From: an uncultured Dorea sp.
Lineage (GTDB): Bacteria > Bacillota > Clostridia > Lachnospirales > Lachnospiraceae
Assembly (NCBI GenBank): GCA_947388185.1
Contig: CANDQP010000010.1
Location: 1 to 45,496 of the forward strand
Direction: 5' to 3'
DNA length: 45,496 bases
Both the position numbers and the translations under genes were made by a program. Within the stretch, counting starts at the first letter, position 1, and each line of letters starts with the position of its first letter. Shown piece by piece: positions 34,872 through 42,988 of the stretch. Below the pieces are notes generated by a model. It saw only the letters and a list, made by a program, of their open reading frames with translations. It searched no databases and was not told where the DNA came from.

Positions 34872-35801
34872 TTACGAAATATTGACTTTTTGTTGATTCC
34901 GGTATTGCAGCGGGGTAGTGTCCGTGTATTTCCGGAACGCGCGGAGAAAGTTCCCCAGATTATTGTATCCGCATTCCAGGCAGACCTCCGTAACAGGCAG
35001 GTCTGTCTCTTCAAGCAGCCTCATGGCCTGTTTAATGCGGTATTCGTTGATATATTCCATAGGGGAGCGTCCGATGGATTTCTTAAAAAAGCGGCAGAAA
35101 TACTGCTCGTTCATGTGCACCTGATCTGCCAGGTCTTGAATGTAGATCTTCTCTTTATAATTCTCCTTGACGTAGGTAAGAACCGTTTTGAGGCTTTCTA
35201 CACGTTTGTCTAAGTTTCTCTCGGTTGGTGTAAATAACCGGTAGTGAGAGAGGACGGCGAGGATGCGCAGGAGGTGGGATTTGATGAACAGTTGGTTGGT
35301 CACGTCGTCTGTGACGGCGCCGCATTCTAAGGGGGACTCTTCATCCAGCGGATGACCGAAGGAATGCATGGTCTCAAAGAATGCGCTGCGGATGGGGGCG
35401 AACCCGGGATGATCGGGCAGGATGCAGCGCGGGAACAGCATCTTCCCGTTCTGGATAGGATGTATCAGTTCCATCTGTGCGGCGTCATAGGAATCAAAGC
35501 TTAACGCCCCGAGGGAGAAGACGATGGCGTCTTCCCCGGGGCTTCCGGCCTTCTCTGTAAATATGCTGTGCAGTTCACCGGGATTGATAAAGAACAGGGC
35601 TTCCGAGCACACGGAAAACGGTTCCATATTGATCTCAAGGCGGAAATCACCGCCGAAAAAGTACAGGATCTCAACCTCATCATGCCAGTGATGCTTAACA
35701 AGCGGTCCTTTCCCGAGGGAGCGGGTCTGATAGATCGCGCAGGGGAAGGATTTGGTGCCGTGAAGGCTGCGTTCTTTTAAAGTAGGTGATAATAACTGCA
35801 T
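34872..35801 (-). CDS. AraC-family regulator with cupin-like sensor domain
   Basis: 309 residues. The N-terminal half (about 15-130) is the AraC-type sugar-sensing beta barrel (KHHWHDEVEILYFFGGDF with His metal/ligand-like residues). The C-terminal 100 residues hold two helix-turn-helix motifs (IQDLADQVHMNEQYFCRFFK and VTEVCLECGYNNLGNFLRAF), ending with the usual TPLQYR. It sits between the TetR gene (17 nt upstream, same strand) and the two alpha-glucosidases, and most likely activates the latter when a sugar binds. Confidence 0.9.
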   Translation of the reverse strand: MQLLSPTLKERSLHGTKSFPCAIYQTRSLGKGPLVKHHWHDEVEILYFFGGDFRLEINMEPFSVCSEALFFINPGELHSIFTEKAGSPGEDAIVFSLGALSFDSYDAAQMELIHPIQNGKMLFPRCILPDHPGFAPIRSAFFETMHSFGHPLDEESPLECGAVTDDVTNQLFIKSHLLRILAVLSHYRLFTPTERNLDKRVESLKTVLTYVKENYKEKIYIQDLADQVHMNEQYFCRFFKKSIGRSPMEYINEYRIKQAMRLLEETDLPVTEVCLECGYNNLGNFLRAFRKYTDTTPLQYRNQQKVNIS

Positions 35802-35818
35802 ATAACGATCCTTTCTGA

Positions 35819-36430
35819 TTAGTTTGGTCTTACCCGATGGCTGTCAATGATCAGACGTACGGAACGATACAGGAAGGGCTTGTACTGTTCGATAGGAAGA
35901 GGCTCCTGATACAGGATAGAGTTATATCCGGCGGAACCTGCCAGTTCCACGATGGTGAAGAGCATCACGTCTACATCCTGGTATTCATAACTGTCCTGAC
36001 GGACCATCTCAAGAAATGTCTCATAGAAATCATTGTCCGTGCGTTCTCCGGTCAGAAGTACGGAGCGTAAGGCCCCCATGACCAGGTTCTTGGAAATGAA
36101 ATTCAAAAGGGGAACATTTAACACCAGCGTATCTATAATATGATTCATAATGAAGATGAGCTGTTCGTCAAGCCCGGCTGCCGGTTCTGGTTCCCGGTCA
36201 AGGGCAAGCTTCGCCGCATGGAACAGCTCGTGAGTCTTGTGGGCGATGAGCTTGTTGCGGATATCGTATTTGTCCTTAAAATACAGATAGAAGGTGCCCT
36301 TCGCAACCCCGGCCTTCTCTACGATATCAGAGATGGCGGTAGAATTGATCCCCTTCGTGACAAAGAGTTCGTAGGCGCTGTTAAACAGTGTTTCTTTTTT
36401 CTTTTTTTTATTTTCATCAACTTTCCCCAT
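35819..36430 (-). CDS. TetR-family repressor of the MMPL operon
   Basis: 203 residues. After a Lys-rich start, residues about 14-60 form the TetR helix-turn-helix (AISDIVEKAGVAKGTFYLYF), followed by a helical ligand domain. It is divergent from the MMPL transporter, with three TGAC-N5-GTCA dyads between, so it most likely represses the transporter and possibly itself. The inducer is unknown; a hydrophobic compound or lipid would fit an MMPL target. AraC follows after 17 nt and may be co-transcribed. Confidence 0.92.
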   Translation of the reverse strand: MGKVDENKKKKKETLFNSAYELFVTKGINSTAISDIVEKAGVAKGTFYLYFKDKYDIRNKLIAHKTHELFHAAKLALDREPEPAAGLDEQLIFIMNHIIDTLVLNVPLLNFISKNLVMGALRSVLLTGERTDNDFYETFLEMVRQDSYEYQDVDVMLFTIVELAGSAGYNSILYQEPLPIEQYKPFLYRSVRLIIDSHRVRPN

Positions 36431-36501
36431 TATAATTCCACAATCCTTTCATAGCGGTCTGCATGGATAACACGGCCTTTTAGGAGTCATGACCATGGCT
36501 T

Positions 36502-36531
36502 ATTATACCCATATAATAAGAACATTTTCAA
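36502..36531 (-). promoter_or_regulatory. Predicted tetR promoter
   Basis: On the minus strand TTGAAA (36526-36531), 18 nt, TATAAT (36502-36507). Operator 1 lies 18 nt upstream of the -35. Confidence 0.5.
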
Positions 36532-36548
36532 GTGCTTTTTGATAAAAA

Positions 36549-36561
36549 TGACCAAAAGTCA
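36549..36561. promoter_or_regulatory. TetR operator 1
   Basis: TGACCAAAAGTCA, a TGAC-N5-GTCA dyad, upstream of both divergent promoters. Confidence 0.7.
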
Positions 36562-36579
36562 AAATTTTTAGAAAAAGTA

Positions 36580-36608
36580 TTGACTGATAGTCATTTTTGT
36601 AGTATAGT
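36580..36608 (+). promoter_or_regulatory. Promoter of the MMPL/heptad-repeat operon
   Basis: TTGACT (36580-36585), 17 nt, TATAGT (36603-36608): 5 of 6 matches in each box. Operator 2 covers the -35 and operator 3 lies just after the start near 36614. Confidence 0.75.
36581..36593. promoter_or_regulatory. TetR operator 2
   Basis: TGACTGATAGTCA, overlapping the -35 box; its centre is 32 bp from operator 1. Confidence 0.75.
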
Positions 36609-36623
36609 GCATATTGTAAGAAA

Positions 36624-36636
36624 TGACCAACAGTCA
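36624..36636. promoter_or_regulatory. TetR operator 3
   Basis: TGACCAACAGTCA, centred about 16 nt after the predicted start and 43 bp from operator 2. Confidence 0.75.
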
Positions 36637-36670
36637 TAAAAGTAGTAAAAGAGAAAAGGAGCAGGTGATT

Positions 36671-38800
36671 ATGGTTCAGTTTGGGAAGAAAGTGGTAAAG
36701 TACAGGATACCGATATTGATCATCAGTATATTGCTGCTGATACCTTCTGTACTGGGATATGTGAATACCAGAGTGAATTATGATGTTCTGACATATCTTC
36801 CGAAGGATATCGAGACCATGAAGGGGCAGGATATTATGGTGGAGGATTTCGGAACGGGAGCCTTCTCCATGTTCATCGTGGATGGCATGGAGAGCAAGGA
36901 TGTTGTGAAGCTTAAGGAGGACATTGAGAAGATCGGGCATGTGGAGAATGTCTTGTGGTATGATTCCGTGATGGATATCTCGGTTCCGGAGAGTATGCTC
37001 CCGGATGAACTCTATGAGGTATTCAATTCGGATACGGGTACGATGATGGCGATCTTCTTCGATGAAGGAACTTCGGCGGACGGTACGATGGATGCCATCG
37101 AAGAGATCAGGAAGACGGCAGGGAAGCAGTGCTTCTTAAGCGGTATGTCCGCGATCGTGACAGATACGAAGAATCTAGCCGAGAAGGAGACGCCGCTCTA
37201 TGTATTGATCGCGGTAGCGCTGGCGGTGTTGGTGCTTGGAATTACGATGGAATCCTTCTTCGTGCCGGTTCTGTTTCTCTTAAGTATCGGGATGGCGATA
37301 CTATATAACCTGGGAAGCAATTATTTCCTGGGAGAGATCTCATACATTACGAAGGCTCTGGCGGCGGTGCTGCAGCTTGGAGTGACGCTGGATTATTCCA
37401 TATTCCTGATGCACAGCTATGAAGAGCAGCAGATACGGTATCACGGAGATAAGAAGCGGGCGATGGCCCATGCGATCTCCCACACATTTTCATCGGTAGT
37501 AGGAAGCTCGGTCACGACGATCGCCGGATTTATCGCACTGTGCTTCATGAGCTTTACCCTGGGGCTTGACATCGGAGTGGTCATGGCGAAGGGCGTGGTA
37601 TTTGGAGTGATCGCCTGTGTGACGGTTCTGCCGTCCATGATCCTGTGCTGTGACAAGGTGATCGAGAAGACGAAGCACAGACCGCTGCTCCCGGATATCG
37701 GAAAACTGTCTCAGAAGGTAACGAAGCGTTATCTCTGGTATGTAGCGGCATTTCTGATACTGCTGGTTCCTGCGGTTTACGGAAATAACCACACAGGGGT
37801 CTACTACAACCTGGATGAGACGCTGCCTAAGGAGCTTCCCAGTATTATTGCAAATGAAAAGCTGAAGGAAGATTATGAGATGAATACGACGCATATCCTT
37901 CTTCTCGACAGCTCTGTACCGTCTTCGGATGTAGGAAAGATGTTAAAGAAGATTGAGAAGGTGGACGGTGTCAAATGGGCGCTTGGACTGGATAAACTGG
38001 TCGGTCCGGGGATCCCTTCGGATATGCTCCCGGAGTCGGTCACCAGTATGCTGAAGACGGATAAATACCAGATGGTAATGGTGAACTCTTTATATAAGGT
38101 AGCTTCGGACGAGGTAAATCAGCAGATCGCCGAGATCAATGAGATCATGGATCAGTACGACGAGAAAGCGATGCTGGTGGGAGAAGGCCCGCTTACGGCA
38201 GACCTGATCACGATCACGGATAAGGATTTCAGGACGGTAAGCGTGGTATCCATCGGAATTATATTTATCATCATATTGATACTGTTTCAGTCCATATCGC
38301 TGCCGTTTATCCTGGTGGGCGTGATCGAATTCGCGATATTCGTCAATATGGGGATCCCGTTTTATACCGGGACGAAGCTGCCATTCGTGGCGTCCATCGT
38401 GATCGGGACGATACAGCTTGGTTCGACGGTGGATTACGCGATCCTTATGACGACCAGATATAAGCGGGAGCGGAGCCAGGGCAGGAGCAAATACGATGCG
38501 GTCACGATCGCGCATCAGGCGTCTGCACAATCTATTATGGTAAGTGCGCTGAGCTTCTTCGCGGCGACCGTCGGCGTGGGATTATATTCGAACATTGATA
38601 TGATCAGTTCCTTATGTATCTTGATGGCAAGAGGAGCGATCATCAGTATGGCGGTTGTCGTCCTGATCCTTCCATCCATGTTCATGGTATTTGACCGGGT
38701 GATCGTGAAGACCAGCAGAGGATTCCTGCCAGGGAAGATAAAAGATAAGAAGAAAGAGGAGTTATGTGAAATCAGGAGGTATATTTATGAACAGGAATAG
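36671..38800 (+). CDS. MMPL-family (RND superfamily) transporter
   Basis: 709 residues from the ATG at 36671, with AAAAGGAG upstream; an in-frame ATG at 36623 overlaps operator 3 and is rejected. Two repeats of the RND plan: one helix (about 12-32), an extracytoplasmic domain (about 35-170), then five or six helices (about 175-345), repeated in the second half (helix about 358-378, domain, helices about 525-685). Both halves carry the MMPL feature of acidic/Tyr residues in the fourth helix (LDYSIFLMHSYEE and VDYAILMTTRYKRE). It probably exports a lipid, drug or surface molecule using the proton gradient. Its end overlaps the next gene by 14 nt. Confidence 0.92.
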   Translation: MVQFGKKVVKYRIPILIISILLLIPSVLGYVNTRVNYDVLTYLPKDIETMKGQDIMVEDFGTGAFSMFIVDGMESKDVVKLKEDIEKIGHVENVLWYDSVMDISVPESMLPDELYEVFNSDTGTMMAIFFDEGTSADGTMDAIEEIRKTAGKQCFLSGMSAIVTDTKNLAEKETPLYVLIAVALAVLVLGITMESFFVPVLFLLSIGMAILYNLGSNYFLGEISYITKALAAVLQLGVTLDYSIFLMHSYEEQQIRYHGDKKRAMAHAISHTFSSVVGSSVTTIAGFIALCFMSFTLGLDIGVVMAKGVVFGVIACVTVLPSMILCCDKVIEKTKHRPLLPDIGKLSQKVTKRYLWYVAAFLILLVPAVYGNNHTGVYYNLDETLPKELPSIIANEKLKEDYEMNTTHILLLDSSVPSSDVGKMLKKIEKVDGVKWALGLDKLVGPGIPSDMLPESVTSMLKTDKYQMVMVNSLYKVASDEVNQQIAEINEIMDQYDEKAMLVGEGPLTADLITITDKDFRTVSVVSIGIIFIIILILFQSISLPFILVGVIEFAIFVNMGIPFYTGTKLPFVASIVIGTIQLGSTVDYAILMTTRYKRERSQGRSKYDAVTIAHQASAQSIMVSALSFFAATVGVGLYSNIDMISSLCILMARGAIISMAVVVLILPSMFMVFDRVIVKTSRGFLPGKIKDKKKEELCEIRRYIYEQE

Positions 38801-41405
38801 AAAAGTGATAGCAAGAGCAATGGCAGTTGCAGTGGCGACAAGTGTAGTTGGAGCATACAGTTATCAGACTTCAGGTACGGTGGTGATGGCGGAGGAAGAG
38901 AATGCGGAGATGCTTATGCAGGCAGCGAGTGCGGTGTTAGAAGGGAATCAGGCGGTTGGAAGTGAAGAAGGAGAGACCGACGGAGAAGCAAAAACCCGTG
39001 AAGGCGCGGAAGGCGTTGAAGGCGGGGCAGACAGTGAGAGTGATAGCGGTACCTTTAAGGAAGAATCCGTCTATGTGAAGGCGGATCCCGCAGGAAATGT
39101 AAGCAGCACGACGGTTACAGAGTGGCTTAAGAATCCGGAAAACGGAGAATTAGAGGATGCTTCAGACTTAAAGGATATTAAGAATATCAAGGGCGAAGAA
39201 GAATTCGCCAAAGGAAGCGGCAAGGACCTGAAATGGCAGTCCAAGGGCAATGACATTTATTACCAGGGAACGTCGAAAGAGAAGCTGCCGGTGGATGTGA
39301 ACATTTCCTACAAATTAAACGGAAAGGTAATTAAGGCGGAGGACCTTGAGGGGAAAGACGGCAAGGTTGAGATCCACATTGATTATAAGAACCATGCGAA
39401 GGAGACTGTGGAGGTTGACGGGGAGATGGTCGAGATGTACACCCCATTTACCACGGTGACCGCAATGATGCTCCCGACAGACGAGTACAGGAATGTGACG
39501 ATCGATCACGGCAAGATCATGTCGGATGCGGATAAGAATATCGTGATAGGGCTTGGATTCCCGGGGCTTATCGAGAATTTGAAGCTTGAAGAACTGGATA
39601 TGGATATCCCGGAGAGTGTGACGATCACGGCGGATGTAAAGGATGCTTCCGTAGGGCCGACGATTACCATGGTTTCCGCGGAATTGATGAATGATTTCAA
39701 CCTGAATGACGTCAATGATTTCGAGAGTCTTGAGGATTCCCTAAGCGAGCTTGAGGATGCGTCCGCACAGCTTGAGGATGGTTCCAAAGACGCGTCAGAC
39801 GGAGCGAAGAAACTTGCAGACGGTTCGAATGATGCGGCAAGCGGAGCAAGAGAACTGGCGGCAGGGTCTAAGGACGCTGTGAATGGAGCGAAAGAACTGG
39901 CGGACGGGACGAATGACGCAGCGGCAGGAGCAAAAGAACTGGCGAGCGGAGCGAACGATGCGGCAGCAGGAGCAAAAGAGCTGGCAAGCGGGGCGAAGGA
40001 TGCGGTTGATGGAGCAAAAAAGCTGACTGACGGAGCGAACGATGCGGCAGCAGGAGCGAAGACACTGGCAGCAGGATCAAAGGCATTGTCAGACGGCGTA
40101 AATGAATTGAACAGCAAAAGTGCACAGCTTGGATCAGGTGTTAATACATTAGCCGAAGGGGTAAAGGCATATACAGGCGGAGTGAAGGGACTTGCGGAAG
40201 GAAGTCAGAAAGTAAGTGCCGGGGTAGATCGTCTGGCAGGAGGAGCGGAGGAACTTAAGAGTTCTACTGCAAAGGCGTCTGCCGGAGCGCAGCAATTAGC
40301 GTCAGCGTGTGAGCAATTAAATGCCTTGATGAATCCGGATACAAACGGCGCGTCAGCAGAGGCGCTTGGTACAGCGCAGAATGCACTGACGGCAGCAGCA
40401 GATGCACTTGCAGCTGCGAATACGGCATCCGGACAGTCAGCGGTTACCACAGGTACTTCGGATGCTGCGGCAGCGATCGCGAATATGGCACCGGATTTAG
40501 ATGCAGCAACGGTGCAGGCAGTAATAGATACTTATGTAGGAGCCGTTATGGTAGAAGGTAGGGATCCTTCTGCAGAGATCAATTATGCGATGACAGAAAT
40601 TAGTGCGGCACAGAGTTCTATTTCGGCAGCACAGAGTGCATCGGCAAGAGATGCAGATCCATATGCCGGATTGGTCGGACAGATCAATGCCAATGCGCAT
40701 CAGTTGGCAGATGGGCTTAGTGGGATAGACGCCGGTGCCGGGCGGCTGTCTGCCGGGATAACGGATTTATCAGGCGGGATTGGAGAGATCAATGCCGGAG
40801 TGCAGGGATTAGCGGCTAAAAGTGATGATTTGACAGGAGGAGCTAAATTACTCCAGGATAGTGTGCCTCAGTTATCTGCAGGTGTAAATCAGCTGGCAGA
40901 TGGAGCAAACCAGGTATCGACAGGTGCAGCTTCACTTGCGTCCGGCAATCAGCAATTAGCAAGCGGAGCAAGTGCATTGTATGCAGGCAGCCAGAAGCTT
41001 GCAGATGGAGCAGGTACTCTTGCATCCGGCAATCAGAAATTAGCCGGCGGGGCAGGCATCCTAGCCGATGGCAATCAGCAGTTAGCGAACGGAGCCGGAG
41101 CATTACTGGCAGGCAATCAGAAGTTGGCCGACGGAGCCGGAGCTCTTGCGGATGGGAATCAACAGTTGGCTGACGGAGCAAGTGCATTGGCTAACGGCAA
41201 TCAGCAGCTTGCTGACGGTATGTCAGAATTCAAGACTTCCGGTATCGATAAACTGACAGAGGTATTCAATAACGATATCCAGTCTGTGAAATCCAGGATC
41301 GACACCATGTCAGAGCTTGGTAAGAAATACAAATCCTTCGCCGGAATCAAAGAGGGAATGAACGGAAGCACCAAATTCATCATAGAGACGGAGGGTGTCA
41401 GATAA
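38787..41405 (+). CDS. Secreted protein with long xxxLxxG heptad repeats
   Basis: 872 residues from the ATG at 38787 (AGGAGG at 38774-38779); a start at 38766 lacks a ribosome site. Residues 1-40 are a signal peptide, followed by an acidic linker. About 90-320 is a unique domain. Two tracts of xxxLxxG heptads (about 331-480 and 635-811) read like GAKELADGTNDAAAGAKELA and GNQQLADGA, with a 14-residue super-period, separated by an Ala-rich helical part. The tail (811-872) is non-repetitive, and no membrane helix follows the signal. Such heptads occur in YhgE/Pip and MMPL-linked proteins of Firmicutes. Overlap with the MMPL gene and the shared promoter suggest an extracytoplasmic partner of the transporter. 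Confidence 0.85.
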   Translation: MNRNRKVIARAMAVAVATSVVGAYSYQTSGTVVMAEEENAEMLMQAASAVLEGNQAVGSEEGETDGEAKTREGAEGVEGGADSESDSGTFKEESVYVKADPAGNVSSTTVTEWLKNPENGELEDASDLKDIKNIKGEEEFAKGSGKDLKWQSKGNDIYYQGTSKEKLPVDVNISYKLNGKVIKAEDLEGKDGKVEIHIDYKNHAKETVEVDGEMVEMYTPFTTVTAMMLPTDEYRNVTIDHGKIMSDADKNIVIGLGFPGLIENLKLEELDMDIPESVTITADVKDASVGPTITMVSAELMNDFNLNDVNDFESLEDSLSELEDASAQLEDGSKDASDGAKKLADGSNDAASGARELAAGSKDAVNGAKELADGTNDAAAGAKELASGANDAAAGAKELASGAKDAVDGAKKLTDGANDAAAGAKTLAAGSKALSDGVNELNSKSAQLGSGVNTLAEGVKAYTGGVKGLAEGSQKVSAGVDRLAGGAEELKSSTAKASAGAQQLASACEQLNALMNPDTNGASAEALGTAQNALTAAADALAAANTASGQSAVTTGTSDAAAAIANMAPDLDAATVQAVIDTYVGAVMVEGRDPSAEINYAMTEISAAQSSISAAQSASARDADPYAGLVGQINANAHQLADGLSGIDAGAGRLSAGITDLSGGIGEINAGVQGLAAKSDDLTGGAKLLQDSVPQLSAGVNQLADGANQVSTGAASLASGNQQLASGASALYAGSQKLADGAGTLASGNQKLAGGAGILADGNQQLANGAGALLAGNQKLADGAGALADGNQQLADGASALANGNQQLADGMSEFKTSGIDKLTEVFNNDIQSVKSRIDTMSELGKKYKSFAGIKEGMNGSTKFIIETEGVR

Positions 41406-41529
41406 CAATTTATACGATCGCTCAGGCTTTTCGTTCCCTGAAACCCCTTCTTTCGTTCCGTTTTTCATGGGAATAGCAGATTCTTGCCGATATAATAGAT
41501 GTCAGACGAAAATGAAAGGAGAGATGAGA

Positions 41530-42447
41530 ATGGATCTTGGAGTGACAGATCAATTGAGCTGGCGTGAATTGGCAGGATTGTATCAGAGCAAAGGAGCAGA
41601 ATCAGGAAGCTACATGGGCGAGTCTTTTATGGAGCGTCTAAGCAAGATTACAGATAAGAATGCGGCGAACGCGTTCCGGCAGGCCTACGCAATGAAGATG
41701 GCAGGAGGTACGGATTATATATCGGCTGTCAGCAAGGCATATGCTTCCGGAATCACAGGTGCAATGAATTTTGCGGATGCTTTCTCGCAGTATCAGGTCA
41801 TCACCCATGTGGGAAATGCCAATATATCCTCTGCCAACTGGCAGAGAAATGATTTCCCCTTCTGGGAATATTTCCGGCCGGACACCAGCGCGGACGCGTT
41901 GAATGACTGGCGTCCCGCTGGTCCGAACCCGCCCCAGACCCGAGGAGATCTGCAGAGAAATTACGGCAGTATCGGTCCCGGACGGATCGCGGTTCTTGTG
42001 CCGGAGAGTTTGCAGCAGAAGATGGACGCGGATCCTGCCTACGCCCGGCAGATCATGGCAAAGCTGCAGGAATGGAAGGCAGATTACGACCGCTGGGATA
42101 ACACGGTGGCAGCTTCTTATGGAATGGATGTGGCAGAACATCAGGCCAGTAAAAGCTATGTATTTGACTTAGACGAGAACGGGGACGTAAGGAACTGTAC
42201 GGTTACCAGCAGCGGCGGCAGACTTACCGGTCCTACGAAGGAAGAGCAGGAATTATTCGAGGCCGAGCAGGACCGGAAGTATCAATTACGCGTGAAATAT
42301 ATCCGTATTATGGAAGAGAGCGCCGAGAGGCACAGAATGCAGGAGTATGAGAATCTGCGCTATCTGCAGAATCAGCTTATTATGCAAGACTTGCAGTTAG
42401 GGAGCGGAAGTCATACTTTACCGGACGGCAGTCCGACCGCCCGATAG
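41530..42447 (+). CDS. Conserved protein of unknown function (possibly DUF6033-like)
   Basis: 305 residues from the ATG at 41530, with AAAGGAGAG ending 7-8 nt before; longer starts at 41395 and 41524 lack proper spacing. A TATAAT at 41491-41496 gives a possible -10 but no convincing -35. There is no signal peptide or membrane segment. An N-terminal helical part (about 1-90) is followed by a Trp/Pro-rich region, then GRIAVLVPESLQQKMDADP and KLQEWKADYDRWDN (about 155-195), and a charged helical C-terminus (about 235-285). I recall similar sequences in Lachnospiraceae as DUF6033 but cannot confirm. Its neighbours suggest no role. Confidence 0.7.
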   Translation: MDLGVTDQLSWRELAGLYQSKGAESGSYMGESFMERLSKITDKNAANAFRQAYAMKMAGGTDYISAVSKAYASGITGAMNFADAFSQYQVITHVGNANISSANWQRNDFPFWEYFRPDTSADALNDWRPAGPNPPQTRGDLQRNYGSIGPGRIAVLVPESLQQKMDADPAYARQIMAKLQEWKADYDRWDNTVAASYGMDVAEHQASKSYVFDLDENGDVRNCTVTSSGGRLTGPTKEEQELFEAEQDRKYQLRVKYIRIMEESAERHRMQEYENLRYLQNQLIMQDLQLGSGSHTLPDGSPTAR

Positions 42448-42623
42448 GGGCATGTATTCGAAGGCAGAGAGGAAGAGGGCATATTAGGAGCGCCCGGACT
42501 TATCAGCGGATTGTCTGGAATGAGTTTTTAGACAGTCTGTCAAGAGGGCGAAAGCGGCTTGGAATGACAGATGAGCCGCAGATATACCTGCAATACAACC
42601 TGAGTTTGCCACTTATAAAGTCC
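42448..42623. other. Intergenic stretch without a convincing gene
   Basis: About 175 nt before a terminator. One forward frame stays open to a TAA at the terminator stem, and its last 45 codons look faintly protein-like, but there is no start codon with a ribosome site. It may be a decayed gene end. Confidence 0.3.
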
Positions 42624-42651
42624 AAAATGGAGCCATAACGGCTCCATTTTT
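42624..42651 (+). terminator. Rho-independent terminator
   Basis: AAAATGGAGCC (42624-42634) and GGCTCCATTTT (42640-42650) form an 11-bp stem with an ATAAC loop and a run of five T (42647-42651). It is symmetrical enough to work on both strands. Confidence 0.85.
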
Positions 42652-42757
42652 ACTGTAATTATGCAGATTTTCCAGTGTTTATGCGGTTTATGAGATTTTG
42701 AGAAAATGTACCCAGCCAATAAGCAGGCAATTACTCTGCGAAGCCAAGAAAGTTTAA

Positions 42758-42844
42758 ACGATATTTGTGAAGTATACAGATGGCGTGGGTGTGAAAAGTA
42801 ACATCACAACAAAGAAACATACCTGCAAGATCGAGAGATATTGA
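42758..42844 (+). pseudogene. Decayed C-terminus of an AAA-ATPase-like/PD-(D/E)XK gene
   Basis: A 28-codon open stretch after an in-frame TAA (42755-42757) ends with KKHTCKIERY and a TGA. This matches the end of the intact gene at 25841-27427 (KTHSCKIERI) and, less closely, that at 27456-29060 (RRHTCNIVKY). No P-loop or nuclease core precedes it, so only the last codons of a lost copy remain. The match is short, but the frame, stop and position in the protein all agree. Confidence 0.55.
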
Positions 42845-42869
42845 AAAACGTATCATCCCATGTTATAAT
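42841..42869 (+). promoter_or_regulatory. Predicted methyltransferase promoter
   Basis: TTGAAA (42841-42846), 17 nt, perfect TATAAT (42864-42869). The -35 overlaps the stop of the decayed gene. Confidence 0.6.
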
Positions 42870-42872
42870 AAG

Positions 42873-42905
42873 AAAGTGTATCCTTGGTGACAGGGATGCA
42901 CTTTT
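42873..42905 (+). terminator. 14-bp hairpin with T-run at the 5' end of the methyltransferase transcript
   Basis: AAAGTGTATCCTTG (42873-42886) pairs with CAGGGATGCACTTT (42891-42904) around GTGA with two wobbles, then T to 42905. It begins where transcription should start. It may end the decayed upstream gene, stabilise the 5' end, or attenuate. The remaining leader to 42988 holds a CTGCCGGCAG palindrome but no riboswitch I recognise. Confidence 0.55.
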
Positions 42906-42988
42906 ATGAAGTAAACCGCCGGTGAGAGGATCAGCTGCCGGCAGTAATCGGATAGATTGATAATGATTGGAGAACAAAGGAGAGCAAA

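Noticed and set aside
36623-36670. Upstream ATG extending the MMPL protein by 16 residues
   Set aside because: It overlaps operator 3 and has no ribosome site; AAAAGGAG precedes the ATG at 36671.
39506-40117. 203-codon antisense frame with Ala/Ser/Phe/Pro repeats
   Set aside because: It is the reverse reading of the heptad-repeat tract, not an independent gene.
38774-41405. Heptad-repeat DNA as a possible CRISPR or minisatellite array
   Set aside because: The repeats are in frame throughout, vary at codon level and encode a continuous secreted protein.
42450-42647. Open forward frame ending in IYLQYNLSLPLIKSKMEP
   Set aside because: No start codon with a ribosome site, the first part is Arg-rich and noncoding-like, and it ends inside a terminator stem; at most a gene remnant.
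42906-42988. Possible riboswitch before the methyltransferase gene
   Set aside because: Only a short GC palindrome is visible; no conserved core of a known riboswitch class was recognised.
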